NCBI RefSeq assembly: GCF_005434945.1
Contig: NZ_SKCH01000031.1
Span: 1-38,746 of the forward strand
Source: Prescottella subtropica
GTDB taxonomy: Bacteria > Actinomycetota > Actinomycetes > Mycobacteriales > Mycobacteriaceae
DNA length: 38,746 bases
Direction: 5' to 3'
The notes beneath the pieces were generated by a model. That model ran no database searches. It saw nothing but the letters and a program-made list of their open reading frames with translations, and had not been told where the DNA came from. The position numbers and the translations under genes are program-made. Below are positions 1 through 6,443 of this stretch, one piece after another (the stretch's first letter is position 1; every line of letters begins with the position of its first letter).

Positions 1-53
1 TACAAGTCGACCGCGTTCCGCCGAAACTCCTCGTCGTAGTGCTTCCTGGCCAT
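1..53 (-). CDS. Transposase OrfA N-terminus, IS3 family (partial)
   Basis: Only the first 17 codons are visible, reading MARKHYDEEFRRNAVDL from an ATG at 53. The Y-(D/S)-x-E-F-(R/K)-x-x-A-V-x-L pattern is the characteristic start of IS3-family OrfA proteins (HTH_Tnp_1/transposase_8), whose helix-turn-helix recognises the element ends. OrfB, the DDE integrase made by frameshift fusion in this family, would lie to the left, outside the window. Whether the element is intact cannot be judged. The family call rests on a short motif but a very distinctive one. Confidence 0.7.
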   Translation of the reverse strand, partial: MARKHYDEEFRRNAVDL

Positions 54-110
54 GATCTCGATTCTCTCGCTTCCCCAGCATCATGCTGGATTCAGCGTGT
101 CCAAGAACCA
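1..110 (-). mobile_element. End of an IS3-family insertion sequence (partial, runs off the left edge)
   Basis: This is the left part of an insertion sequence whose body lies outside the window. The transposase OrfA start (53) is preceded by a non-coding stretch typical of an IS3-family 5' end, including a small hairpin (ccagca/tgctgg, 75-89). Reading the minus strand, a plausible terminus is TGGTTCTTGGACAC (110 down to 97), because IS3 elements usually begin with TG. The outer boundary near 110 is inferred; the other end would be needed to confirm the inverted repeat. It sits about 40 bp beyond the 3' end of yrbEA. Confidence 0.6.
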
Positions 111-124
111 GGGGTAAGGCCCAA

Positions 125-164
125 CCCCACCATCAGTACATCCCCACCATCAGTACGTCCCCAC
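125..164. repeat. 17-bp tandem duplication at the yrbEA 3' end
   Basis: The unit ccccaccatcagtac(a/g)t occurs at 125-141 and 142-158, followed by a third partial copy (ccccac, 159-164). The yrbEA stop codon (150-152) lies in the second unit. Read from the minus strand, each full unit carries TGATGG, i.e. a stop/start overlap of the kind expected for a following yrbEB gene. Neither ATG opens a long frame: one closes after five codons, the other after thirteen. Confidence 0.8.
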
Positions 165-959
165 TGCCGGCACGATCACCGTGTACAGCGCCGACAGCAC
201 CGTGTTGGCGACGAACACCAGCGCGAACGCGATCACCACCGCCTCGTTGACGGCGTCCGCCACCCCCCGCGGACCGCCGTGCGCGTGCAGCCCCTTGAAC
301 GTCGCCACCAGCGTGGACGCCACCGCGAAGATCGCCGACTTCACCAGCGCCATCACGAAATCCGAGGTGCGCCCGTACTGGCTGAACGTGGCCAGGAACG
401 CGCCGGCCGGCAGATGCTGCACATACACGTGGTAGGCGTAGCAGGCCATCACCCCACCGAACGTCACCATCGCGCACAGCGCCAGCGACACCACCACCGC
501 CGCCACCAGCCGCGGCGCCACCAACCGCTCGAGCACGTCGACACCCATCACCTCGAGGGCGTCGACCTCCTCCCGAATCTTCCTCGAGCCCAGGTCCGTA
601 CAGATCGCCGAGCCGGCCACCCCCGCCATCATCAACGCACACACCAGGGCCGACGCCTGCCCCACGATCACGAACGCCACCACCGCCCCCGAATACCCGC
701 CCGCCCCGATCCGGCCCGCCAGCTCCCCCACCGACACCGCCACGAACACCCCGACCGGGATCATCAGCAGCAGCGACGGTCCCGTGCTCACCCGGCCGAC
801 GAACAGCGTCTGCGCCACCGTCTCCTGCACCGACAGCCGCCGGTGGGCCACCGCCCGGGCCAGTGCGGCGAACGCCTGCACCGAGAACCCGATGAGATAC
901 CCGCCCTGCAGGGCCACATCACGCAGTGGCCCCTTCGCGACAGGCAACTCGAACGTCAT
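150..959 (-). CDS. yrbEA: YrbEA, MlaE-family permease subunit of an Mce lipid importer
   Basis: This is a 269-residue integral membrane protein of the MlaE/YrbE family (PF02405). These proteins form the permease core of Mce transporters, which import lipids such as fatty acids or sterols in mycolic-acid actinobacteria; YrbEA normally pairs with YrbEB. The sequence has several hydrophobic segments and the family's conserved central region around VGQASALVCALMMAGVAGSA, with a charged EALEVMG-like loop (EVDALEVMGVDV). The start ATG at 959 overlaps the stop of the upstream acyl-CoA ligase (ATGA), so the two are translationally coupled, as with fadD5-yrbE1A in M. tuberculosis. The length is normal, so the gene itself looks intact, but no yrbEB follows: an IS lies about 40 bp downstream. 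Without its partners it may be non-functional unless the rest of the operon lies beyond the IS. Confidence 0.9.
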   Translation of the reverse strand: MTFELPVAKGPLRDVALQGGYLIGFSVQAFAALARAVAHRRLSVQETVAQTLFVGRVSTGPSLLLMIPVGVFVAVSVGELAGRIGAGGYSGAVVAFVIVGQASALVCALMMAGVAGSAICTDLGSRKIREEVDALEVMGVDVLERLVAPRLVAAVVVSLALCAMVTFGGVMACYAYHVYVQHLPAGAFLATFSQYGRTSDFVMALVKSAIFAVASTLVATFKGLHAHGGPRGVADAVNEAVVIAFALVFVANTVLSALYTVIVPAVGTY

Positions 960-2518
960 TGCAAGGCCCGGAGCGCGCCCTTGACGACCTTCCCACTCGC
1001 GTTGCGCGGCAACGCCTCCACACACAGCAGCGCCTTCGGATGCTTGTACCGGGCCAGCTGCGTGCCCAGGAACTCCTGCAGCTCGTCGAGCGTCAACCCG
1101 CCGGCGTCCGGCCGCAACGCCACCACCGCCACCGGGATCTCCCCCCACCGCGGGTCGGTGCGGCCGATCACCGCCGCCTCGAGCACCTTCGGATGCGCGA
1201 ACAGCGCGTTCTCCACCTCCGCGCAGTAGATGTTCTCGCCACCGGAAATGATCATGTCCTTCTTGCGATCCACCACGTAGACGAACCCCTCACCGTCCAC
1301 ACGCACCAGATCACCCGAATGGAACCAGCCGCCGTGGAACGCGTCCGCCGTGGCCGCCGGATTCTGCCAGTACCCCAGCATCGTCGTCGGACCCCGATAC
1401 ACGATCTCCCCCACCTCGCCCGGCGGAACATCGTTCATGTCGTCGTCCACGACGCGGGCCTGCACCGTCGGAATCACCCGGCCCACCGACCCGAGCTTGC
1501 GCAGCGCATCCTCCCCGTCCAGCACGCACGTGATCGGCGACATCTCCGTCTGCCCGAACACCGCCACGTTCGACGCCTCCGGGAACGTCTCCGCCATCGC
1601 CCGCAACACCGTGTCCGACGCCGGAGCCGCGCCCCAGGAAATGTTGCGCAGCTTCAGATTCCGCGGGCTACTCTGCTGCGCCGCACACATCGCCTGCCAC
1701 TGCACCGGCACCAAGAACAGCGAGGTGACCTGCTCACGCTCGAGCACGTCCAGCAGCGTGTCCGGATCGAACGCGCCCACCGGATGGATCACCGTCGTCA
1801 ACCCCAGCATCAGGCTCGGCGCCATCGACCCCAGCGCCGCAATGTGGAACATCGGCGACGCACAGAAACCGATGTCGTCGGGGCGGTGCATCTGGAACGC
1901 CCGGATACACGTGAGGGCCTGCGCCGACATGTTGGCGTGCGTGAGCACCGCCCCCTTCGGCCGGCCCGTCGTCCCCGACGTGTACATGATCAGCGCCGGC
2001 GTGTCGTCCGGGACGTCCACCGGCAGGGGCGACTCCCCCGCCTCGGCGATCAGCGCCTCGTAGCCGTCGGGCTCCCCCACCGTGATCACCTGCTCCAACT
2101 CGGACGTCTCCGCCCGCACCGCCTCCACCAACGGCGCCAGCACCGTATCCGTCACCACCACGCGAGCACCGCTGTCCCGCACCAGGAATGCCACCTCCGG
2201 CGCCGTCATCCGGAAATTCACCGGCACCGCGATCGCGCCCAGAGCGTTGGCCGCCAGCACCGTCTCCAGATACTCCGGCCGGTTGAGCATGAGAATCAGC
2301 ACCCGGTCCCCGAACCGCACCCCACGGCGGTCCAGGGCACCGGCCAGTCGCTCCACCCGATCGTGCAGCGTCGACCACGTGATCGTGGCGTCCTGGAACC
2401 GCAACGCCGCCCGGTCCGGGATCATCAGCGCATGCCGGGCCACCTGGTTGTTCCAGTTGTTGCGGCGGAAACGTCCGGCCTCGAGCGCGGCCGTGGGAGT
2501 TGCAGTTGACGCGACCAT
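956..2518 (-). CDS. Fatty-acyl-CoA ligase (FadD, ANL superfamily)
   Basis: An adenylate-forming enzyme that activates a carboxylic acid with ATP and ligates it to CoA. Family signatures are clear: the P-loop YTSGTTGRPKG, the motif GQTEM in the adenylate-binding region, the hinge-region GWFHSGDLVRVD, the C-terminal RKKDMIISGGENIY, and the catalytic lysine in NASGKVVKG near the C-terminus. The ATG at 2518 is preferred over upstream starts because GAGAGGA lies seven bases before it; this gives about 520 residues, normal for FadD. It is the second gene of ech-fadD-yrbEA and overlaps yrbEA by four bases. Its position matches fadD5 at the head of the mycobacterial mce1 operon, so it probably activates the lipid delivered by the transporter. 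The exact substrate cannot be read from sequence. Confidence 0.92.
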   Translation of the reverse strand: MVASTATPTAALEAGRFRRNNWNNQVARHALMIPDRAALRFQDATITWSTLHDRVERLAGALDRRGVRFGDRVLILMLNRPEYLETVLAANALGAIAVPVNFRMTAPEVAFLVRDSGARVVVTDTVLAPLVEAVRAETSELEQVITVGEPDGYEALIAEAGESPLPVDVPDDTPALIMYTSGTTGRPKGAVLTHANMSAQALTCIRAFQMHRPDDIGFCASPMFHIAALGSMAPSLMLGLTTVIHPVGAFDPDTLLDVLEREQVTSLFLVPVQWQAMCAAQQSSPRNLKLRNISWGAAPASDTVLRAMAETFPEASNVAVFGQTEMSPITCVLDGEDALRKLGSVGRVIPTVQARVVDDDMNDVPPGEVGEIVYRGPTTMLGYWQNPAATADAFHGGWFHSGDLVRVDGEGFVYVVDRKKDMIISGGENIYCAEVENALFAHPKVLEAAVIGRTDPRWGEIPVAVVALRPDAGGLTLDELQEFLGTQLARYKHPKALLCVEALPRNASGKVVKGALRALQ

Positions 2519-2632
2519 CGAAGGTTCCTCTCGTGCGGAGCGAGCCCATCGTGCGATGTGATGCAGGTTACACACATTGCGTGGTTTCGGGCGCCTTTTT
2601 GTTAACGGCGATTCTCCGGACGTGTGCTGCTC

Positions 2633-3400
2633 TCACGGGATCTGCGGCGGACGCTTCTGCAGCATCGCCGCCGCCCCCTCCGCGAAATCAGCCGACGCCA
2701 AAAGCTCGGCCTGGCCCCGATGTTCACGTTCCAGCGCCCGGTCCAGCGCGTCGAGGGTGACCGCATTGAGTGCCCGTTTCGTCAGCTCGAGGGCCCGGCG
2801 GGGACCCGCCGCGAGCCGGGCCGCGACCGCCCGGGCGTGCCCCGCGAGTTCGTCGTCCGGGAGAGTGCGGGAGATCAGGCCGATCCGGTCCGCGTCCGCC
2901 GCACTCACCCGCTCCCCGAGCAGCGCCAACTCCGCCGCCTTGGCCCGCCCGATCGCCGCCGGCACCAGCAGACTGGTGCCGCCGTCCGGCATCAACCCGA
3001 TCCGGGTGAACGCCAGCAGGAAGTAGGCGCGCTGCGCCGCGAACGTGAGATCGGCGGCCAGTGCGAGCGACACCCCGATCCCCGCGGCCGGGCCGTTCAC
3101 CGCCGCCACCACCGGAACCGGCGCCGTCACGATCGCCCGGATCGCGTCGTTCGCCACATCCATCACCAGCCCCGGATCGGACGGATTCTCCGCCATCGCA
3201 GCCAGATCCGCGCCCGTGCAGAACGCCGTCCCGGCACCGGTGAGCAGGACGGCCCGCACCGCCGGATCGTCCCCGGCGTCGCGGATCGCGTCGGTCAACT
3301 CGCGCATCGTGGCCATGTCGACGGCGTTCATCCGCTCCGGCCGGTCGATCGTCAACTCCAGCACCGCATCGCGCAGCACGCGCCGCATCGTGGTGGACAT
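2633..3400 (-). CDS. Enoyl-CoA hydratase/isomerase family protein
   Basis: A 255-residue crotonase-fold protein. It starts with an ATG at 3400 and shows the family core: ELTIDRPERMNAVD, an oxyanion-hole segment LLTGAGTAFCTGADL, and NGPAAGIGVSLALAADLTFA. Crotonases hydrate or isomerise enoyl-CoA esters in beta-oxidation. The usual hydratase glutamates are not obvious: the first catalytic position reads GIGVSLA, and the second region reads RIGLMPDGGTSLLVP with Asp rather than Glu. Isomerase or another crotonase activity is therefore as likely as hydration. It heads the minus-strand cluster with fadD (114 bp downstream) and is divergent from the double-TetR gene. An EchA-type enzyme in the Mce3R regulon of M. 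tuberculosis (EchA13) is a comparable arrangement. Confidence 0.88.
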   Translation of the reverse strand: MSTTMRRVLRDAVLELTIDRPERMNAVDMATMRELTDAIRDAGDDPAVRAVLLTGAGTAFCTGADLAAMAENPSDPGLVMDVANDAIRAIVTAPVPVVAAVNGPAAGIGVSLALAADLTFAAQRAYFLLAFTRIGLMPDGGTSLLVPAAIGRAKAAELALLGERVSAADADRIGLISRTLPDDELAGHARAVAARLAAGPRRALELTKRALNAVTLDALDRALEREHRGQAELLASADFAEGAAAMLQKRPPQIP

Positions 3401-3423
3401 ACCGGTTCCCCCTTCGGACGGCC

Positions 3424-3441
3424 GACAGTGCGATCACTGTC
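3424..3441. promoter_or_regulatory. Palindromic operator candidate between ech and the TetR gene
   Basis: GACAGTG-cgat-CACTGTC is a perfect 7-bp inverted repeat in the divergent promoter region, 24 bp upstream of the enoyl-CoA hydratase start and about 100 bp upstream of the regulator start. It is placed where a TetR-type repressor would control both directions. No binding evidence exists; this is assigned from symmetry and location. Confidence 0.5.
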
Positions 3442-3538
3442 CGATCAGGTCGGGTGGTTGTCAAGGGGTGCAGACGAATTCGACCCGGTCGTGCGTTATG
3501 CTGCGCTGCACCAGACCCACAGGCCCCGGAGGTGCGCG

Positions 3539-4732
3539 GTGGTGCAGCGGACCGAACCCCGACGCCGACCCAAGGATCGCAAACTCCAGATCGCCACCGT
3601 GGCCGCCGAAGCATTCAGCGCCCGCGGTTATCACGGCGTCGGCGTCGACGAGATCGCCGCCGTCGTCGGCATCTCCGGGCCCGCCCTGTACCGGCACTTC
3701 CCCAACAAGTACGCACTGTTCCTGCGTGCCGCAACGGATCTCGCGGACACCCTCGACGTCGCCCTCGCCGCCGACGCCGCCCACGACTGCGCCGACCCCG
3801 CCGAACGTTTGAACGGGCAACTCCTCGCCGCGATCCGCACCACCGTCACCCACCGCCGCACCGCCGGCCTCTACCGGTGGGAGAGCCGGTACCTCGCCGC
3901 CGACGACCGCGCCCGCATCCGCGCCACCATCGAAACCGTCAACCAGCGCATCGCCGACACCCTCACCGACCTGCGCCCCGGCCTGCCCGCCCGCGACGCC
4001 GTCCAGCTCTGCGTCGCCATGCTCGGCGTGATCGGCAGCATCACCGTCCACCGCACCACCCTGCCGCCGCGCCGCCTCGAACGACTCCTCCAGTGCGCGT
4101 GCCGCGCCGTCGCCGGCGTCGAACTGGTCGCCGTCGACGACGGGGTGCCTTCAGCGTTGCCTGTTGTCGATGCGTCGTCGGGCGACCGTCGCGAAGCCCT
4201 CCTCGGGGCGGCCGTCACCGCATTCCACGCCCGCGGCTACCACGAGGTGAGCATCGAGGACATCGCCGCCGCCGCCGGCATCACCGCGTCCGGCGTCTAC
4301 CGGCACTTCACCGGCAAAGCCGACCTGCTGGCCGCCGCGTTCCACCGTGCCGCCGACCGGCTCGCCGACGCCACCACCACCGCCCTGAACGGCGCACCCA
4401 CCTCACGCGACGCCCTCACCGCCCTCGTCGACGTGTACGTGCGACTGTCGTTCCAGCAGAGCGAACTGATGAGCGTGTACGTCGCCGAACTCGCCAGCCT
4501 CCCCGACGGCCCCCGCACCGAACTACGCGCCGTCCAACGCCACAACACCGACCAGTGGGCACACCTCCTCGCCGACACCCGGCCCGAACTGTCCGCCACC
4601 GACTGCCGCTTCCTCGTCCACGCCGCCTTCGCCCTCGTCCTCGACGTCGGCCGCATCCTGCACTTCGACGCCACAGCTTCGAACCAGGCTCGGGTGCGGA
4701 CGCTCGTCGAAGCGGTGCTGTTCGGGGGTTGA
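3539..4732 (+). CDS. Double-domain TetR-family repressor, Mce3R-like
   Basis: A 397-residue protein with two complete TetR_N DNA-binding domains in one chain. The first spans about residues 10-60, with an RRRPKDRK lead-in, IAAVVGISGPALYRHFPNKYAL. The second spans about 215-265, with IAAAAGITASGVYRHFTGKADL. Ordinary TetR proteins have one such domain in about 200 residues and dimerise; this one is a tandem fusion, the architecture known from mycobacterial Mce3R, which represses an mce operon and nearby lipid-degradation genes. The RRRPKDRK start and the ARYL/SRYLAADDRARIR segment also fit that type. A GTG start at 3539 (or 3542) follows GGAGG at 3528-3532. It is divergent from the ech-fadD-yrbEA cluster, which it probably represses, with an acyl-CoA or sterol-type ligand inferred only from context. 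Confidence 0.88.
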   Translation: MVQRTEPRRRPKDRKLQIATVAAEAFSARGYHGVGVDEIAAVVGISGPALYRHFPNKYALFLRAATDLADTLDVALAADAAHDCADPAERLNGQLLAAIRTTVTHRRTAGLYRWESRYLAADDRARIRATIETVNQRIADTLTDLRPGLPARDAVQLCVAMLGVIGSITVHRTTLPPRRLERLLQCACRAVAGVELVAVDDGVPSALPVVDASSGDRREALLGAAVTAFHARGYHEVSIEDIAAAAGITASGVYRHFTGKADLLAAAFHRAADRLADATTTALNGAPTSRDALTALVDVYVRLSFQQSELMSVYVAELASLPDGPRTELRAVQRHNTDQWAHLLADTRPELSATDCRFLVHAAFALVLDVGRILHFDATASNQARVRTLVEAVLFGG

Positions 4733-4742
4733 GGGTTGCTGC

Positions 4743-4897
4743 GGGCGGTTACTGCGGGACGTTGCTGCGGCAACGGCCGAGAGGGTCACGCAGCAACAGC
4801 CCTCCGTGGCCGAAGCCGCGCCGCCCGAAGCACCCACCACCCCGCCGCGGGCGGTTGCTGCGGCAACGGCCGAGAGGGTCGCGCAGTAACGTCCCTC
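4743..4897. repeat. Left flanking repeat of the toxin-antitoxin cassette (two hairpin units)
   Basis: Two palindromic units, each with a left arm like (GGGCG)GTTGCTGCG and a right arm like CGCAGTAACG or CGCAGCAACAGC, enclose a common loop containing CAACGGCCGAGAGGGTC. They are joined by a linker beginning CGTGGCCGAAGCCGCGCCG. The whole block is homologous, in the same orientation, to 6301-6443 on the other side of the RES/Xre pair. It starts 10 bp after the TetR stop codon, so it may also act as that gene's terminator. It has an extra partial left arm (4743-4756) that the right-hand copy lacks. Confidence 0.75.
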
Positions 4898-4939
4898 AGT
4901 TCGCAGAAACCTCGAAGCTGGCCGAAGTTCTGCGCAGAG

Positions 4940-4980
4940 ACTACGATGACTACGTATGAAATAGACGTAGTTGACGTAGT
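4940..4980. promoter_or_regulatory. Four-half-site symmetric operator upstream of the antitoxin
   Basis: Four copies of a 7-bp half-site are arranged symmetrically about position 4960: ACTACGA (4940-4946) and ACTACGT (4949-4955) on one side, ACGTAGT (4965-4971) and ACGTAGT (4974-4980) on the other. Copies on each side are spaced exactly 9 bp apart. The array ends 16 bp before the antitoxin ATG at 4997 and just before its ribosome binding site. This geometry fits cooperative binding of two antitoxin dimers or a toxin-antitoxin complex for autorepression. A -10-like TACGAT overlaps the first half-site at 4942-4947. Confidence 0.7.
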
Positions 4981-4996
4981 AGACGGGAGCGGTCCG

Positions 4997-5599
4997 ATGA
5001 CGTCGACGATGACAACTGCCCAGGCCACCGCCCTGATGAAAACCTTCACCGATACGTTCACCGAAGCCCTGCGCGGCAAAGCCGAGCCGACGGCTGCGCT
5101 CGCGAAGGCCGTCGAACAGGCACTACCACCCGACGCCCGACTCGACCTCGCCGTCCAACTGATCGACAGCGCCCGCAAGGACCCCGCCGCACAACGAGAC
5201 GCCGCACGCAAGAAGGCGCACGCCTCGATCTTCGCGACACTCGACACGTGGAGTTCGTCGGAGGTCGGCGAAGCGCTGTCCGCGACCGGGAGCCGCAACC
5301 GGGCCATCGCCGGTGACCTCCGCAAGAAGAGTAAGATCATCGGACTGCCCAGCGGATCACGACCCGACTACTTCTATCCGTCGTTCCAGTTCGACACGGA
5401 ACAGCGCCGTGTGAAACCCCTCGTCGTGTACGCCAACGAGCGCATCCTGCCCGCCGACGACCCCTTCGGCGCCGCAAACTGGTGGCTGATGCCCCGGTCG
5501 ATTCTCCGCGGCCGCTCACTACTCGAATGCCTGAACGACGGCAGCCTCACCGAGATCGGAATCGACAACGTCCTGGCGTTGTCGGGGCAGGGCATGTGA
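4997..5599 (+). CDS. Antitoxin, Xre/MbcA/ParS-like toxin-binding family
   Basis: A 200-residue putative antitoxin for the RES-domain toxin that follows. A helical N-terminus (1-80) precedes a helix-turn-helix of the type SSSEVGEALSATGSRNRAI (86-104). Then comes a short wing ending YPSFQFD (127-133), a signature seen in this antitoxin group. The C-terminal segment at 159-195 (NWWLMP, GRSLLECLNDG) matches the toxin-binding domain (PF09722) that plugs the RES active site. The ATG at 4997 is chosen because GGGAG lies 8 bp upstream and the operator ends just before it; upstream in-frame ATGs lie inside the operator. The stop is 4 bp before the toxin start, so the genes are coupled. It should autoregulate through the four-half-site array. 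At 200 residues it is longer than M. tuberculosis MbcA. Confidence 0.82.
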   Translation: MTSTMTTAQATALMKTFTDTFTEALRGKAEPTAALAKAVEQALPPDARLDLAVQLIDSARKDPAAQRDAARKKAHASIFATLDTWSSSEVGEALSATGSRNRAIAGDLRKKSKIIGLPSGSRPDYFYPSFQFDTEQRRVKPLVVYANERILPADDPFGAANWWLMPRSILRGRSLLECLNDGSLTEIGIDNVLALSGQGM

Positions 5600-5603
5600 G
5601 GCA

Positions 5604-6293
5604 TTGCGGAAGTACAACGGAACGCCGGCGGACATCGCGATCGTCCCGGCCGGGTCCACCCTCTGGCGCGTCCTGTCGTCGACCACAAAGCATCCGCCGA
5701 ACAACTTCAACGCCAAGAACATTCAGAAGTTGGAGGACGCACGAGCACTCGACCCGATGACGGCACCCATGCCACGTCAGGGGCGGTTCGACCTGGTACA
5801 CGACGACACCGTCTGCCCTGGCGGTAGTGCACTCGGCGGGCAGTTGTACGTGGGACTCAGCGTTGCCGCCGTCGTAGCCGAGGGCATCCTGCGCGGCACC
5901 GACGTCCCCGCTGTGCCCGTGCTCCCCCAAATCGCAGTCGACGGCCTCGCGCTGGCCGAGATGGTGACGGATCAAGACATTCCCGTTGCCGTCCTCGACG
6001 AGCAGAAGAGCCTCACACGGATGAACCAGCGCCTCGAACTGTTCGGCTGCGATCCGCTGGACTACTACGACACCCGTGTCACCGGCACCAATATCCTCGC
6101 CTGCACTCCGCGCGCACACGGCCTCCGCTACCGGTGCCGCAACGGATTCGAAGAACGCGCACTGCTGCTCGCAGACCGCGGCCAGGACATGCGCATCCGC
6201 GTCGAACGGCTCGAGAAGATCACCACGTCGGGATGGGCACACGACATGATCACCACCGCACTCTGGGATTCCTTCGGGCTGACACTCGGCTGA
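5604..6293 (+). CDS. RES-domain toxin (NAD+-degrading type, MbcT/ParT family)
   Basis: A 229-residue RES-domain protein. Characterised family members (MbcT, ParT, RES-Xre toxins) destroy NAD+ or ADP-ribosylate a target and are held inactive by the adjacent Xre/ParS-type antitoxin. Conserved elements visible: the entry motif GSTLWRV with Arg22; GRFD at 60-63; LYVGLSVAAVVAEGIL with Tyr82 and Glu93; and the late motif GLRYRCRN (173-180). In most relatives the last motif reads YRSR; here Cys178 replaces the catalytic-pocket serine that gives the family the S in its name. The start is a TTG at 5604, four bases after the antitoxin stop. No better codon exists in frame nearby, and GAGG lies unusually close to it. 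The protein is followed directly by the right-hand flanking repeat. Confidence 0.85.
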   Translation: MRKYNGTPADIAIVPAGSTLWRVLSSTTKHPPNNFNAKNIQKLEDARALDPMTAPMPRQGRFDLVHDDTVCPGGSALGGQLYVGLSVAAVVAEGILRGTDVPAVPVLPQIAVDGLALAEMVTDQDIPVAVLDEQKSLTRMNQRLELFGCDPLDYYDTRVTGTNILACTPRAHGLRYRCRNGFEERALLLADRGQDMRIRVERLEKITTSGWAHDMITTALWDSFGLTLG

Positions 6294-6300
6294 CCCCGCC

Positions 6301-6443
6301 GCGGGCTGTTGCTGCGACAACGGCCGAGAGCGTCGCGCAGTAACGTCCCTCCGTGGCCGAGACCGCGCCGGTCCATGCACCCCCACCCCGCCGCGGGCGG
6401 TTGCTGCGACAACGGCCGAGAGCCCGGCGCAGTAACCGCCCTC
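6301..6443. repeat. Right flanking repeat of the toxin-antitoxin cassette (two hairpin units)
   Basis: A direct repeat of the left block at 4743-4897. Unit one spans 6303-6351 (GTTGCTGCG ... CGCAGTAACGTCCCTC). The linker CGTGGCCGAGACCGCGCCG is almost identical to the left one. Unit two spans 6395-6443, with arms GGGCGGTTGCTGCG and CGCAGTAACCGCCC. The last bases overlap the stop codon of the converging DUF2236 gene (6442). It lies just after the toxin stop codon and could terminate both genes. Confidence 0.75.

Noticed and set aside
39-1229. Long plus-strand open frame of 396 codons
   Set aside because: It is rich in Arg/His, the usual antisense shadow of high-GC genes, and lies opposite clear yrbEA and fadD coding sequence.
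926-2509. 527-codon plus-strand frame opposite fadD
   Set aside because: Arg/His-rich low-complexity composition; the minus strand encodes a canonical acyl-CoA ligase.
2591-2601. Third copy of the palindrome flanking the hydrolase
   Set aside because: Only the short string gcgcctttttg is shared and the second arm is missing; too short to call a repeat copy.
2624-3538. Upstream extension of the double-TetR frame to a 702-residue protein
   Set aside because: The extra 305 codons run antisense through the enoyl-CoA hydratase gene and look like shadow sequence; a good ribosome binding site sets the start at about 3539.
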